Positions 32,801-34,982 of a stretch of DNA of 36,825 nucleotides are shown here, in pieces. This DNA comes from Apostichopus californicus (Eukaryota; Echinodermata; Holothuroidea; Aspidochirotida; Stichopodidae), in contig JAIPMN010264106.1 of the NCBI GenBank assembly GCA_020650975.1, forward strand, positions 1 through 36,825, in the 5' to 3' direction. Below the pieces are notes generated by a model, which was given only the letters and a program-made list of their open reading frames with translations, did not search any database and was not told where the DNA came from. Within the stretch, counting starts at the first letter, position 1, and each line of letters starts with the position of its first letter. The translations under genes and the position numbers were made by a program.

Positions 32801-34982
32801 ATTCCAGCGGCTCCGACTTTCTACATGGCCCTGAAAAAACATTGGTCTGAGCAATGGGCCTGACAGAACCAACATATACCGATATAATCATATGGAGATA
32901 TATACCGGGTAGGCTAGTGGAGTTCTCACGTATAAGGCCTTCAGGGACTCAATAGCTGGTTAGGGTGAAAATGTGAGTGGATTTCCCCTTTTTTTTTTAA
33001 GGTGTGGGGGGGAGGCTTTCAAATTCAGCTTACCGGCCAAGTATGAAAGGAATCTGTGGTCTACTCTGTTATGACAATTCTTTTCTGTCAAAAACTACAC
33101 ATTGAATAATAGGAAACTTGTTTGCCTGGGAGACCAAAAGCTTGAGCCAAGACTATCTTCAAACTCTACTGTAGGAGAGAAACGGAGACAGATGACAAAC
33201 TTACCGTTCTCTGTAGCTCTCTGATGATGACACTACGACTCTTTCCCTGCAATACCACCTGGGCTTGTGATATCAGTTCCTCCGGGACGACCGAGGCAGG
33301 TACCAGAGGTCGTGAACCCACAATGACTCCACCACGGCCCCTGGATTGAGCCCGGATCACCCTGCTGCCCCTGTATCTAGAAGCTCCCGTCGACGAAGTG
33401 GTGTTACTCGTCGTTGAAGCAGCCGTTGTTGTCCTGTTGGCTGGTGTTCGGAGGCTGGAGGTCCATTTCCTGGAAAATAATAGAATCAGTTACAAGTGTT
33501 AAGTTCTCTGATAATGTCAGGGGACATTATCACTTCTACTAACTAAGAGATCCCTGTGGCTATGACCAGTCAATTGCTTCTAATGAGTGAGTTATGAACC
33601 ATGTAGCCCAATACAGCAATATTTTGTGTCCCACAAATTTAACAAAAAATGTTGATTCGATTCAAACACCAGTTTGTAAACCGTCGAAGTTTTTTGGACT
33701 ATTTAGTTTTCTGTGGGACGTTTTCTCCCGACTAAAAGGAACAGATTATGGTTTTTAAAAGCTACTTTATCTATCCTAAAATGGTCCAGTGTGGTACCTT
33801 CAAGCTATATAAAGCATACAAAAATTGCAACTTTACATTATAAAACCATTTTTAATGACAAAATGAGCATTTGGCTTATTTTGGCTTACCCTGATGTCGA
33901 AGTGGTCGTAACGGTGGAAGAACCTTCCGCTGATGCACTGTTCAGCCAAGGGTTGGACGGGGTTCGATTTAGCTGTTTGCTGCCCCCAGTGTTGCTCGAC
34001 CCCGAGGCCTTGCTACGACTAGATTTGGCCTCCGCCTTACTGGCTTCTATTTTGTCCGCGTTGATGGTGTAATTAACTCGACAGATTCTACCATCCTGAA
34101 ACAGAACAAAGTGCAAAGCATTAGCCAGCTAAAATTTGCATATAATTTTGCAGATAATTTACAAGTATTAAGAAAAGTGAATGCTTGGTTATTGTTATGT
34201 ATACAAGTTTGTTCAAATGTGCTTTATTTAACAACATCACTGTGTTAGGTTCCTCCTTTCATTCTGAAACAAGGAACCCAGCTGAAGAGAACATACAAGA
34301 TACAAAATACAAGATACAAGAATGGCAGGATTATCAACTAAGCCATGGGATTACACGTCAGAGGTAAGGTATTCTGAGCCCGAATAATCCACAGGTATTA
34401 AGTAAGATGATCTTGATCCAACAGATCATCACCCTAAGATCAAGATTCGCAAACATTCACGGTAACTGCAGACATGCGGCTGACAATCCATGGCTTTCAC
34501 GAGATAACTCACTCTGGGTCAGATATTTTATTCACTTCATAAATTTGCAAAGTACACATGCAAAGTACACAGGCAGCTTACACTCACGATTCAGTAACAC
34601 ATCACACACTGAAAACTCACTTGTAACCTCAGGCAACATTCACCACGTTATACGCAATGACGCTACTTATGCATACATGTATCACACTCACTCACAGAGT
34701 TATTTGTTATTTGAGTAAGACTCACCCCTGCCCCCCCCCCCCACAACCCCCAGGAAAACTGCAAATGGCAACTCCTTATATGGAACATATTTACTATTTA
34801 AACATTACAAGGAGATTACAGTTCATTATAACACATCAGACAGGGGAAAGAGAACCCCCTACCCCTCCCACCAAGAAATAAAGGCAACATGAAGTCTTAC
34901 CTCTGATAAGAAAGCTGTGTGACGGGGACCGACTGCAATTTCCTTTACTGAGGAACCATTCAGTCCTGGGATGCTTGTTGTG
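39..34982 (-). CDS. UBR5: UBR5 orthologue, HECT-type E3 ubiquitin ligase (partial gene, 36 exons seen)
   Basis: UBR5 is a very large E3 ligase that binds N-degron and other substrates and builds K48-linked (including branched) ubiquitin chains on them. Joined on the minus strand, the exons at 34982-34901, 34095-33890, 33469-33205, 32582-32486, 31954-31814, 30216-30005, 29139-29017, 28095-27985, 27475-27318, 26289-26178, 25582-25276, 24405-24152, 23353-23242, 22951-22797, 22214-22017, 21059-20978, 19644-19510, 18842-18698, 17939-17755, 17196-16989, 16232-15962, 13976-13885, 13227-13081, 12534-12428, 11511-11255, 10633-10479, 9700-9535, 9088-8930, 8345-8213, 7616-7446, 6708-6400, 6029-5776, 5240-4307, 3319-2701, 1724-1502 and 331 to about 39 give one open frame of about 2,525 residues. 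Domain order is UBA, RCC1-like region, UBR box, helical scaffold, start of HECT, as in UBR5 and no other family I know. Start codon, MLLE and catalytic Cys are outside the window. Exon numbers below count from the first exon seen. Confidence 0.97.
645..712 (+). repeat. Purine-rich GGGAGG tract
   Basis: A run of GGGAAGG, GGGTGGG and GAGGGAGGGAGGG units on the plus strand, so a polypyrimidine stretch in the UBR5 transcript, in the 1,170-bp intron between exons 35 and 36. A second one (340-383) lies directly beside the exon 36 acceptor and is its polypyrimidine tract. Nothing else is seen in this intron. Confidence 0.8.
1502..1724 (-). CDS. UBR5: UBR5 exon 35 (start of HECT N-lobe)
   Basis: Encodes [40 protein letters not shown] and [20 protein letters not shown]. 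Human reads [60 protein letters not shown]. The preceding residues [12 protein letters not shown] do not resemble the human SFRPQCSFMGMVISH. Acceptor TTCCAG, donor GTGAGG, phase 0. Confidence 0.97.
2145..2320. repeat. Dispersed repeat with GACA tract
   Basis: GTGACCTCTAAATGACCTTT, TTTCATTAAAATCCATCGAA and a (GACA)n tract at 2272-2292. The pattern of TGACCTTTGACC, TTTCAT.AAATCCAT and a following (GACA)n is one I know as a common dispersed repeat in marine invertebrates. Family not named. It lies in the intron between exons 34 and 35 (1725-2700), otherwise featureless. Confidence 0.55.
2701..3319 (-). CDS. UBR5: UBR5 exon 34 (expanded low-complexity linker)
   Basis: 619 bp coding for about 206 residues rich in Ser, Gly, Pro and Gln, with one less biased stretch, [20 protein letters not shown] and [12 protein letters not shown]. 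The human linker between LPTKM and LLGRWRL is about 90 residues; here exons 33-35 give about 260. [14 protein letters not shown] may align with human KSSLLAEIGLTESEG. Acceptor TTGCAG and donor GTAAGA fit phase 1 in and 2 out. Confidence 0.85.
4307..5240 (-). CDS. UBR5: UBR5 exon 33 (long helical exon and FFRRS linker)
   Basis: The longest exon, 934 bp. It has [20 protein letters not shown] with [14 protein letters not shown], human [54 protein letters not shown] and [20 protein letters not shown]; then a linker and [20 protein letters not shown] with [25 protein letters not shown], which is nearly the human HPFFRRSDSMTFLGC block; finally FLEVIPTKM. Acceptor TCTCCAG, donor GTAAGT, phase 1 out. 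The intron after it (3320-4306) has short ATA repeats and A/T runs only. Confidence 0.98.
5776..6029 (-). CDS. UBR5: UBR5 exon 32
   Basis: Encodes [20 protein letters not shown], a Ala/Ser linker, then [20 protein letters not shown] and [20 protein letters not shown]. Human reads AGLIYIDPSNLRRSGT and ASSLARAYSIVIRQISDLMGLIPKYN. Acceptor GGTAG, donor GTACGG, phase 0 out. The 535-bp intron after it shows nothing. Confidence 0.96.
6400..6708 (-). CDS. UBR5: UBR5 exon 31 (acidic linker)
   Basis: Starts [20 protein letters not shown], human SVPAFFSEDDSQSNDSSDSD. A Glu-rich stretch ([20 protein letters not shown]) follows, and then [20 protein letters not shown], human RSMQWAVRNTQHQRA. Phase 1 at both ends. 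A G-rich tract lies in the next intron (6281-6326). Confidence 0.96.
7446..7616 (-). CDS. UBR5: UBR5 exon 30 (acidic/Ser-rich segment)
   Basis: Encodes [20 protein letters not shown] then [20 protein letters not shown] and a Gly run. Human reads GSDMELDLLAAAETESDSESNHSNQDNASGRRSV. Acceptor CTCCAG, donor GTGAGT, phase 1 at both ends (171 bp). Intron after it (6709-7445) shows nothing; intron before it (7617-8212) has C- and G-runs at 7809-7823 and 7991-7999. Confidence 0.96.
8213..8345 (-). CDS. UBR5: UBR5 exon 29 (acidic segment)
   Basis: Encodes [40 protein letters not shown] and NTDR. It fills the place of the human acidic stretch VSADVEEVEVVEGVAGEEDHHDEQEE but is only weakly alike. Support is the open frame, acceptor TTTCAG, donor GTAAGT, and exact phase fit with both neighbours (phase 0 in, 1 out). 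Confidence 0.85.
8581..8736. repeat. 65-bp direct repeat, period 91 bp
   Basis: GGTTATGTGTACAAAACCTA at 8581 and GGTTATGTGTACACAACCTA at 8672 each start a 65-bp unit with CCATACAGGTTTC and a shared end CAATATTGCAATTTTGCAT. Inner parts differ at several positions. It lies in the intron between exons 28 and 29, with T- and G-runs at 8375-8440. Confidence 0.85.
8930..9088 (-). CDS. UBR5: UBR5 exon 28 (SEELFSVEPLP segment)
   Basis: Starts [20 protein letters not shown], human GSEELFSVEPLPPRPSSDQS, then a Ser/His linker ending [11 protein letters not shown], which fits human RGRDEEQDD in position. Donor GTTTGT is the weakest in the gene. Length 159 bp, phase 0 at both ends. Confidence 0.93.
9535..9700 (-). 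CDS. UBR5: UBR5 exon 27 (helical scaffold)
   Basis: Encodes [40 protein letters not shown] and [15 protein letters not shown]. Human reads CKRVFQALLPYAVEELCNVAESLIVPVRMGIARPTAPFTLASTSIDAMQ. Acceptor TTCTAG, donor GTAAGA, phase 0. The 446-bp intron after it shows nothing. Confidence 0.97.
9840..10212 (-). repeat. tRNA-derived SINE (minus strand)
   Basis: Reading the minus strand from 10212: A box GGTCAAGTGGTTAAGG (10204-10189), B box GGTTCAAGTCC (10161-10151), then a body with GCGCCCTCGGGCAAGGCACT and CACCCAGGTGTAAAAATGGG and a tail TTGTAAAGTCCTGTGAGAG. The CACCCAGGTGTAAATGGG block is one I recall from echinoderm SINEs. It lies in the intron between exons 26 and 27. It does not fold as a functional tRNA. 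Confidence 0.75.
10479..10633 (-). CDS. UBR5: UBR5 exon 26 (helical scaffold)
   Basis: Encodes [40 protein letters not shown] and [11 protein letters not shown]. Human reads ADILLLDTLLGTLVKELQNK and [28 protein letters not shown]. Acceptor TTACAG, donor GTGAGG, phase 2. Confidence 0.96.
11255..11511 (-). CDS. UBR5: UBR5 exon 25 (helical scaffold)
   Basis: Encodes [40 protein letters not shown] and [20 protein letters not shown] then [15 protein letters not shown]. Human reads [35 protein letters not shown] and LLPEEQVYLNQQSGTIRLDCFTHCLIVKCTAD. Acceptor TTTTAG, donor GTAAGT, phase 0. The intron after it (10634-11254) shows nothing. Confidence 0.97.
11813..11868. repeat. (AAT)n microsatellite
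   Basis: About 18 AAT/AAC units with one GAT interruption near 11848, in the intron between exons 24 and 25. Confidence 0.95.
12428..12534 (-). CDS. UBR5: UBR5 exon 24
   Basis: Encodes [20 protein letters not shown] then [15 protein letters not shown], matching human GEHLLLFLVQTVARQTVEHCQYRPPRIREDRNRKTASPE. Acceptor ATTCAG, donor GTAACG, phase 1. The intron after it (11512-12427) holds an AAT microsatellite. Confidence 0.95.
13081..13227 (-). CDS. UBR5: UBR5 exon 23 (end of UBR box and following helix)
   Basis: Encodes [40 protein letters not shown] and NLMSIPNS. Human reads [50 protein letters not shown]. The YCDCWEKC-x-C motif closes the zinc fold. Donor GTTAGT is non-optimal, phase 2. 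The 546-bp intron after it shows no repeat family. Confidence 0.98.
13560..13612. repeat. Short CATAGAGCAA-type tandem repeat
   Basis: Four to five imperfect units of about 10 bp (ACATAGAGCAGCATAGAGCA and onward) in the intron between exons 22 and 23. Rest of that intron (13228-13884) holds a G-run at 13319-13341 and nothing else recognised. Confidence 0.7.
13885..13976 (-). CDS. UBR5: UBR5 exon 22 (central UBR box)
   Basis: Encodes [20 protein letters not shown] then [10 protein letters not shown]. Human reads [31 protein letters not shown]. It supplies most of the zinc-binding Cys and His of the UBR box (C-x-x-C, CCC-x-x-C, C-H, H-x-C), the pocket that binds type-1 N-degrons with a basic N-terminal residue. 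Acceptor CCGCAG, donor GTAAGG, phase 2. Confidence 0.98.
14340..15170. repeat. Degenerate minisatellite, about 20-bp units with a higher-order duplication
   Basis: Most of this stretch is built of variants of TTTTGTAATATCATTCAYGG. The units are near-identical at 14505-14625 (period 20 bp) and again at 14770-14835. Outside they are diverged (GCAATATC, GAAATATC, GGTATATC). A larger block is duplicated: ACTGCCATG at 14379 and 14861, and TTGGGWATATC at 14689 and 15061. It lies in the 2-kb intron that splits the UBR box; sequence from 15170 to about 15380 shows fainter traces. Confidence 0.8.
15706..15976 (-). mobile_element. Penelope-like repeat end inserted at the exon 21 donor, with 20-bp target duplication
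   Basis: CATACCTGATTAATGTGTTC at 15957-15976 spans the exon 21 end and donor (plus-strand view). The same 20 bp with one mismatch (CATACTTGATTAATGTGTTC) is at 15706-15725. Between them lie about 230 bp matching, in inverse orientation, the element at 26980-27205, including stem GATCCT/AGGATC and GAAACGTC. This is what target-primed insertion right next to the splice site would leave. The element is 5'-truncated compared with the 27-kb copy. Confidence 0.8.
15962..16232 (-). CDS. UBR5: UBR5 exon 21 (pre-UBR helices and first UBR-box cysteines)
   Basis: Encodes [20 protein letters not shown] then [20 protein letters not shown], human DARGMTPFMSAVSGRAYPAAITILETAQKIAK. A Pro-rich insert follows, then [20 protein letters not shown] and KEHINQ, identical to human except for one residue. 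The last 20 residues begin the UBR box. Phase 0 out at donor GTATGT. The exon/intron junction is duplicated by a retroelement insertion (15706-15976). Confidence 0.97.
16262..16440. repeat. Probable dispersed repeat fragment
   Basis: AATAATAATAATAA, then TTACATTGATATAGCGCTTA and CAAAGCGTTTTGCATTGG. This AGCGC tail pattern is common at the ends of SINE/LINE elements in marine animal genomes. I recognise the pattern from memory only and cannot name the family or fix the limits. Confidence 0.4.
16989..17196 (-). CDS. UBR5: UBR5 exon 20 (helix before UBR box)
   Basis: First half is a Ser/Thr/Pro linker ([20 protein letters not shown]). Second half, [20 protein letters not shown] then EHIVELLAA, matches human DRKANAHFILKLLCDSVVLQPYLRELLSAK. 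Phase 2 out. The 756-bp intron after it (16233-16988) contains a dispersed-repeat fragment near its far end. Confidence 0.95.
17381..17490. repeat. Tandem duplication, period 59 bp
   Basis: ATGATTCCCCTTGGCCTTGG at 17381 and its near copy at 17440, each followed by TGTGACTACAA, ACTAGT and AAGGCTCTAA. About 51 bp per copy with a few mismatches. It lies in the intron between exons 19 and 20, whose remainder holds C-runs at 17527-17535 and 17552-17566. Confidence 0.85.
17755..17939 (-). CDS. UBR5: UBR5 exon 19 (low-complexity linker)
   Basis: Starts [20 protein letters not shown], matching human SLRLREMMRRSL at the helix only, then a Ser/Gly/Asn linker and a conserved proline/aromatic stretch [15 protein letters not shown] (human PPIAPPSWVPDPPAM). 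Acceptor CGACAG, donor GTGAGG, phase 1. Confidence 0.9.
18036..18700. repeat. Tandem duplication of the exon 18 donor flank
   Basis: Copy A is about 18036-18310 and copy B about 18314-18700. Shared landmarks: GCTTAAGACATGAGG at 18036 and 18314; GAGATGTATTTTAAAGATCT at 18172 and 18551; ACGACAGACAAGCG; TACATGGGCATTTTT at 18261 and 18659. Copy B carries about 100 bp more. Copy B runs into the real exon 18 donor. Copy A ends at a decoy donor, AAAAG then GTACTAGG, between 18307 and 18306. Confidence 0.85.
18698..18842 (-). CDS. UBR5: UBR5 exon 18 (Ser-rich helix segment)
   Basis: Encodes [40 protein letters not shown] and STTSSSSR. Human reads FAERLSAVEAIANAISVVSSNGPGNRAGSSSSRSL; the helix [10 protein letters not shown] aligns with EAIANAISVV and SSSSR is shared. 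Phase 2 out, donor GTAACT. This donor and the intron after it are part of a tandem duplication (18036-18700). Confidence 0.92.
19378..19416 (+). repeat. (GGGGGA)n tract, quadruplex candidate
   Basis: Five runs of five G separated by single A or C (AGAGAGGGGGAGGGGGAGGG and on to GGGGGCGGGGGC) on the plus strand, in the intron between exons 17 and 18. Rest of this intron (18843-19377, 19417-19509) shows nothing. Confidence 0.75.
19510..19644 (-). CDS. UBR5: UBR5 exon 17
   Basis: Encodes [40 protein letters not shown] and TGSA. Human reads [34 protein letters not shown]. Acceptor TATCAG, donor GTAAGT, phase 1 at both ends. A LINE 3' end begins about 16 bp upstream of this acceptor, so the branch point of this intron probably lies in or beside element-derived sequence. 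Confidence 0.95.
19660..20182 (+). mobile_element. LINE 3' end: ORF2 C-terminus and 3' UTR
   Basis: Plus-strand 19667-19858 encodes [20 protein letters not shown] and later [14 protein letters not shown] then a stop. This is the usual last segment of a CR1/L2/RTE-like LINE ORF2. It is followed by about 250 bp of AT-rich UTR, a tail resembling TGTAAAGCGCCTTAGA...AAGGCGCTATAGAAAT, and an (AAAT)n end at 20166-20182. The element is 5'-truncated within a few bases of the exon 17 acceptor, as is common for LINE insertions. Confidence 0.75.
20189..20345 (+). mobile_element. Decayed LINE ORF2 C-terminal fragment (second copy)
   Basis: On the plus strand a decayed frame reads [11 protein letters not shown] then [12 protein letters not shown], the usual C-terminal motif of CR1/L2/RTE-type LINE reverse transcriptase ORFs (LWNSLP...F+..LK.YLF). 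A TAA stop sits just before LWNSL, so it is a remnant. It starts right after the AAATAAATAAATAAA tail of another LINE 3' end. Class within LINEs is not certain. Sequence from 20345 to 20760 is AT-rich and unassigned. Confidence 0.7.
20784..20822 (-). mobile_element. Short Penelope-like repeat end fragment (third copy)
   Basis: GTGTAAAAGTAAGTTGGCCT and the following GACGTTT match the outer end of the elements at 15740-15775 and 27170-27200. After the GAAAC position the sequence diverges (extra TT, stem II not conserved), so this is a 35-40 bp fragment in the same orientation as the 15.7-kb copy. Confidence 0.6.
20978..21059 (-). CDS. UBR5: UBR5 exon 16 (start of helical region)
   Basis: Encodes [20 protein letters not shown] then SNLQLET, matching human [25 protein letters not shown]. 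Acceptor CTTTTAG, donor GTAAGT, phase 1. Confidence 0.95.
21184..21245 (+). repeat. G-rich GGGGGA/GGGGAA repeat, quadruplex candidate
   Basis: An array of GGGGGAAGGGGA-type units with at least eight runs of four or more G on the plus strand. The UBR5 transcript carries the C-rich complement. It lies about 125 bp on the acceptor side of exon 16 and could act as an extended polypyrimidine tract in the RNA. Confidence 0.7.
21508..21563. repeat. Perfect 28-bp tandem duplication
   Basis: Two adjacent identical 28-bp units, the first at 21508-21535 beginning GATCATCCACTTTGATCCCC and the second at 21536-21563. They lie in the intron between exons 15 and 16, next to C-rich tracts (21598-21628). Confidence 0.9.
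22017..22214 (-). CDS. UBR5: UBR5 exon 15 (end of RCC1-like region)
   Basis: Encodes [40 protein letters not shown] and [26 protein letters not shown]. Human reads [40 protein letters not shown] and TIKKKAAVIIMAVEK. Acceptor TCTCCAG; donor GTCAGT is an unusual but plausible form. Length 198 bp, phase 0 at both ends. Confidence 0.96.
22797..22951 (-). CDS. UBR5: UBR5 exon 14
   Basis: Encodes [20 protein letters not shown] then [20 protein letters not shown] and [11 protein letters not shown]. It follows the human pattern VHAVLKTGNWVRYCIFDLATGKAEQENNFPTSSIAFLG with only the NFPTSSIAFLG-type core well conserved, so this blade has diverged more than its neighbours. Phase 0 out, donor GTAGGA. The intron after it (22215-22796) shows nothing clear. 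Confidence 0.92.
23242..23353 (-). CDS. UBR5: UBR5 exon 13
   Basis: Encodes [20 protein letters not shown] then [17 protein letters not shown]. Human reads KTGGTPKVPDCFQRTPKKLCIPEKTEILAVNVDSKG. Acceptor TATCAG, donor GTAAGG, phase 1. Confidence 0.95.
24152..24405 (-). CDS. UBR5: UBR5 exon 12 (conserved VFVEDV segment)
   Basis: Encodes a basic start ([11 protein letters not shown], like the human YKRRRSTPAP), then [35 protein letters not shown] and [18 protein letters not shown]. Human has [34 protein letters not shown] and [16 protein letters not shown]. This is a small beta-barrel-like insertion within the propeller half. Acceptor CAACAG, donor GTGAGA, phase 0 out. The intron after it (23354-24151) has a G/C-run at 24093-24111 and no repeat family. 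Confidence 0.96.
24838..25136. mobile_element. hAT-type MITE with 8-bp target-site duplication
   Basis: Left end is CAGTGGTTCCCTGAC and the right end read inward is CAGGTTTTCCCTCAC, imperfect terminal inverted repeats with the CAG start typical of hAT elements. The 8-bp direct repeat CCTTAGAG flanks it at 24830-24837 and 25137-25144, the TSD length expected for hAT. The 299-bp element has no coding capacity. It lies in the intron between exons 11 and 12. Confidence 0.85.
25276..25582 (-). CDS. UBR5: UBR5 exon 11 (RCC1-like region and linker)
   Basis: Opens [20 protein letters not shown] then [23 protein letters not shown], matching human VCLRNNPLYHAGAVAF and GIPKVGVLMESVWNMNDSCRFQL. The rest is a charged linker ([20 protein letters not shown]) ending with the conserved [13 protein letters not shown], same as human [13 protein letters not shown]. 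Phase 1 out, donor GTAAGC. Confidence 0.96.
25601..25699. repeat. Perfect 41-bp tandem duplication
   Basis: The segment beginning TGCATGAGGCATTCGTACCA at 25601-25641 is repeated without mismatch at 25659-25699, period 58 bp. It lies 19 bp from the start of exon 11, in the intron. Lack of divergence suggests a recent duplication, or an assembly artefact. Confidence 0.9.
26178..26289 (-). CDS. UBR5: UBR5 exon 10 (basic helix after RCC1-like blade)
   Basis: Encodes [20 protein letters not shown] then [17 protein letters not shown]. Human reads WWGVVPFSQRKKMLEKARAKNKKP and later NITVGTQV, so both ends are conserved. A Lys/Glu helix lies in between. Donor GTGGGT is a weaker form. Phase 0 out. The intron after it includes short ACATGAAA-type repeats (26035-26110) and a perfect 41-bp tandem duplication. 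Confidence 0.94.
26980..27205 (+). mobile_element. Penelope-like retroelement end, plus-strand copy
   Basis: About 200 bp here match the reverse complement of 15728-15950 at roughly 85-90% by eye, ending in the segment with stem GATCCT/AGGATC followed by GAAACGTCAGGCC and a TTTTACACA end. I know this terminal segment (conceptually [12 protein letters not shown]) as a widely dispersed end sequence in marine invertebrate genomes associated with Penelope-like elements. Upstream, 26830-26980 is a long CT-rich stretch that may belong to the element. No reverse transcriptase is present. The family assignment is from memory. Confidence 0.65.
27318..27475 (-). CDS. UBR5: UBR5 exon 9 (RCC1-like blade)
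   Basis: Encodes [20 protein letters not shown], then [20 protein letters not shown] and [13 protein letters not shown]. Human reads VATWVDETLSSVASKLEH with GERIVSLHCCALYTCAQLENSLYWWG. Acceptor CGTTAG, donor GTACGT, phase 2 out, splitting the second Trp of YWW. The intron after it holds a Penelope-like repeat end (26980-27205). Confidence 0.95.
27985..28095 (-). CDS. UBR5: UBR5 exon 8 (RCC1-like blade)
   Basis: Encodes [20 protein letters not shown] then [17 protein letters not shown]. It matches human SLHHPRATFLGLTNEKIVLLSANSIRATVATENNK in order, with HP-x-x-x-FLGL kept. Length 111 bp, phase 0 at both ends, donor GTAAAA. The 509-bp intron after it shows nothing. Confidence 0.94.
29017..29139 (-). 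CDS. UBR5: UBR5 exon 7 (RCC1-like blade)
   Basis: Encodes [20 protein letters not shown] then [21 protein letters not shown]. Human has DGTKFICIGALYSELLAV with SKGELYQWKW, so this is one propeller blade with the typical G-x-L/H-x-x-W ending. Length 123 bp, phase 0 at both ends. The 920-bp intron that follows (28096-29016) shows nothing recognisable. Confidence 0.95.
30005..30216 (-). CDS. UBR5: UBR5 exon 6 (charged linker into RCC1-like region)
   Basis: An Arg/Glu-rich start ([20 protein letters not shown]) matches the human RERESVLRLRERRWLDG segment. A Ser/Gly linker follows, then [13 protein letters not shown], matching human VSLGEDLQWWPDK, which opens the RCC1-like propeller. Polypyrimidine and acceptor at 30217-30222. 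Several AGs are adjacent; the one chosen keeps the frame. Phase 0 out. The intron after it (29140-30004) shows no repeat. Confidence 0.93.
30692..30920 (+). repeat. tRNA-derived SINE (plus strand)
   Basis: A tRNA-like head has an A box (TTAGCTCAGTGG at 30700-30711) and a perfect B box (GTTCGAGTC at 30746-30754), spaced as in a tRNA. It is followed by about 150 bp of unrelated body and an ATAC-repeat tail (about 30908-30921). The acceptor stem does not pair and there is no clean anticodon loop, so this is a SINE, not a tRNA gene. It sits in the intron between exons 5 and 6, antisense to UBR5. Confidence 0.8.
31129..31860. repeat. Three tandem copies of the exon 5 3' end plus intron flank
   Basis: A unit of about 240-255 bp occurs three times. 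The landmark CTGCTACTA is at 31320, 31562 and 31816; the landmark AGGAGAGTGTCT is at about 31156, 31409 and 31638. The third copy is the real exon 5 end and donor. The first and second contain 40-45 bp remnants of the exon with a donor-like GT after them, but no acceptor. The copy at 31316-31360 has an in-frame TGA in the exon remnant. Confidence 0.85.
31814..31954 (-). CDS. UBR5: UBR5 exon 5 (conserved DLMSLLD segment)
   Basis: Encodes [20 protein letters not shown] followed by [27 protein letters not shown]. The part up to MFSED is almost the same as in human. Human then has a longer Arg/Ser/Leu segment, here shortened. Acceptor TTTTAG, donor GTGAGA, phase 1 in and out. The bases coding for [10 protein letters not shown] and the donor are present twice more in the intron (see 31129-31860). 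A C-run in the transcript lies directly after the donor (31793-31805). Confidence 0.95.
32140..32339. repeat. 200-bp foldback / MITE-like element
   Basis: Ends are perfect 16-bp inverted repeats: CCAGTTGGGACAATTT at 32140-32155 and its complement at 32324-32339. The inner arms also pair imperfectly (32193-32222 with 32272-32306), so the whole unit folds into one long hairpin with a loop of about 50 nt. That layout is typical of a small non-autonomous DNA transposon. I found no clear target-site duplication, so the superfamily is open. Confidence 0.75.
32486..32582 (-). CDS. UBR5: UBR5 exon 4 (last UBA helix and acidic tail)
   Basis: Encodes [20 protein letters not shown] then an Asp/Glu/Asn stretch and YLSGG. 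The first 14 residues complete the UBA fold and differ from human at one position (Q for L). The acidic run [12 protein letters not shown] follows as in vertebrates. Acceptor AACTCCAG, donor GTAAGA, phase 1. A foldback element fills much of the next intron (see 32140-32339). Confidence 0.96.
33205..33469 (-). CDS. UBR5: UBR5 exon 3 (Arg-rich linker and first helices of UBA)
   Basis: The first half is a Thr/Ser linker ending in an Arg/Gly stretch ([18 protein letters not shown]). The second half, [20 protein letters not shown] then [15 protein letters not shown], is nearly identical to the UBA domain of human UBR5, which binds ubiquitin. Window residues about 150-184. Ends in phase 0 before GTAAGT. 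The 620-bp intron that follows has a T-run and G-run near 32990-33012 and no identified repeat. Confidence 0.96.
33890..34095 (-). CDS. UBR5: UBR5 exon 2 (N-terminal segment and Ser-rich linker)
   Basis: Starts [20 protein letters not shown], the direct continuation of the propeller strand seen in vertebrate UBR5 (DGRVCRIGFSV), then becomes a Ser/Thr/Gly linker with the conserved SPWF-like motif as NPWLNS. Acceptor TTTCAG, donor GTAAGC, phase 2 out. The 420-bp intron after it shows nothing recognisable. Confidence 0.93.
34901..34982 (-). CDS. UBR5: UBR5 exon 1 of window (N-terminal segment)
   Basis: Encodes [20 protein letters not shown] followed by HTAFLSE, matching the vertebrate UBR5 segment that reads VVGPNHAAFLLEDG. 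Acceptor is TTACAG at 34983-34988, donor GTAAGA below 34901; it ends in phase 0. This begins the first strand pair of the N-terminal propeller. The following intron (34096-34900) has a C-run at 34728-34742 and AGATACAA-type short repeats near 34290-34320, nothing else. Confidence 0.93.
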
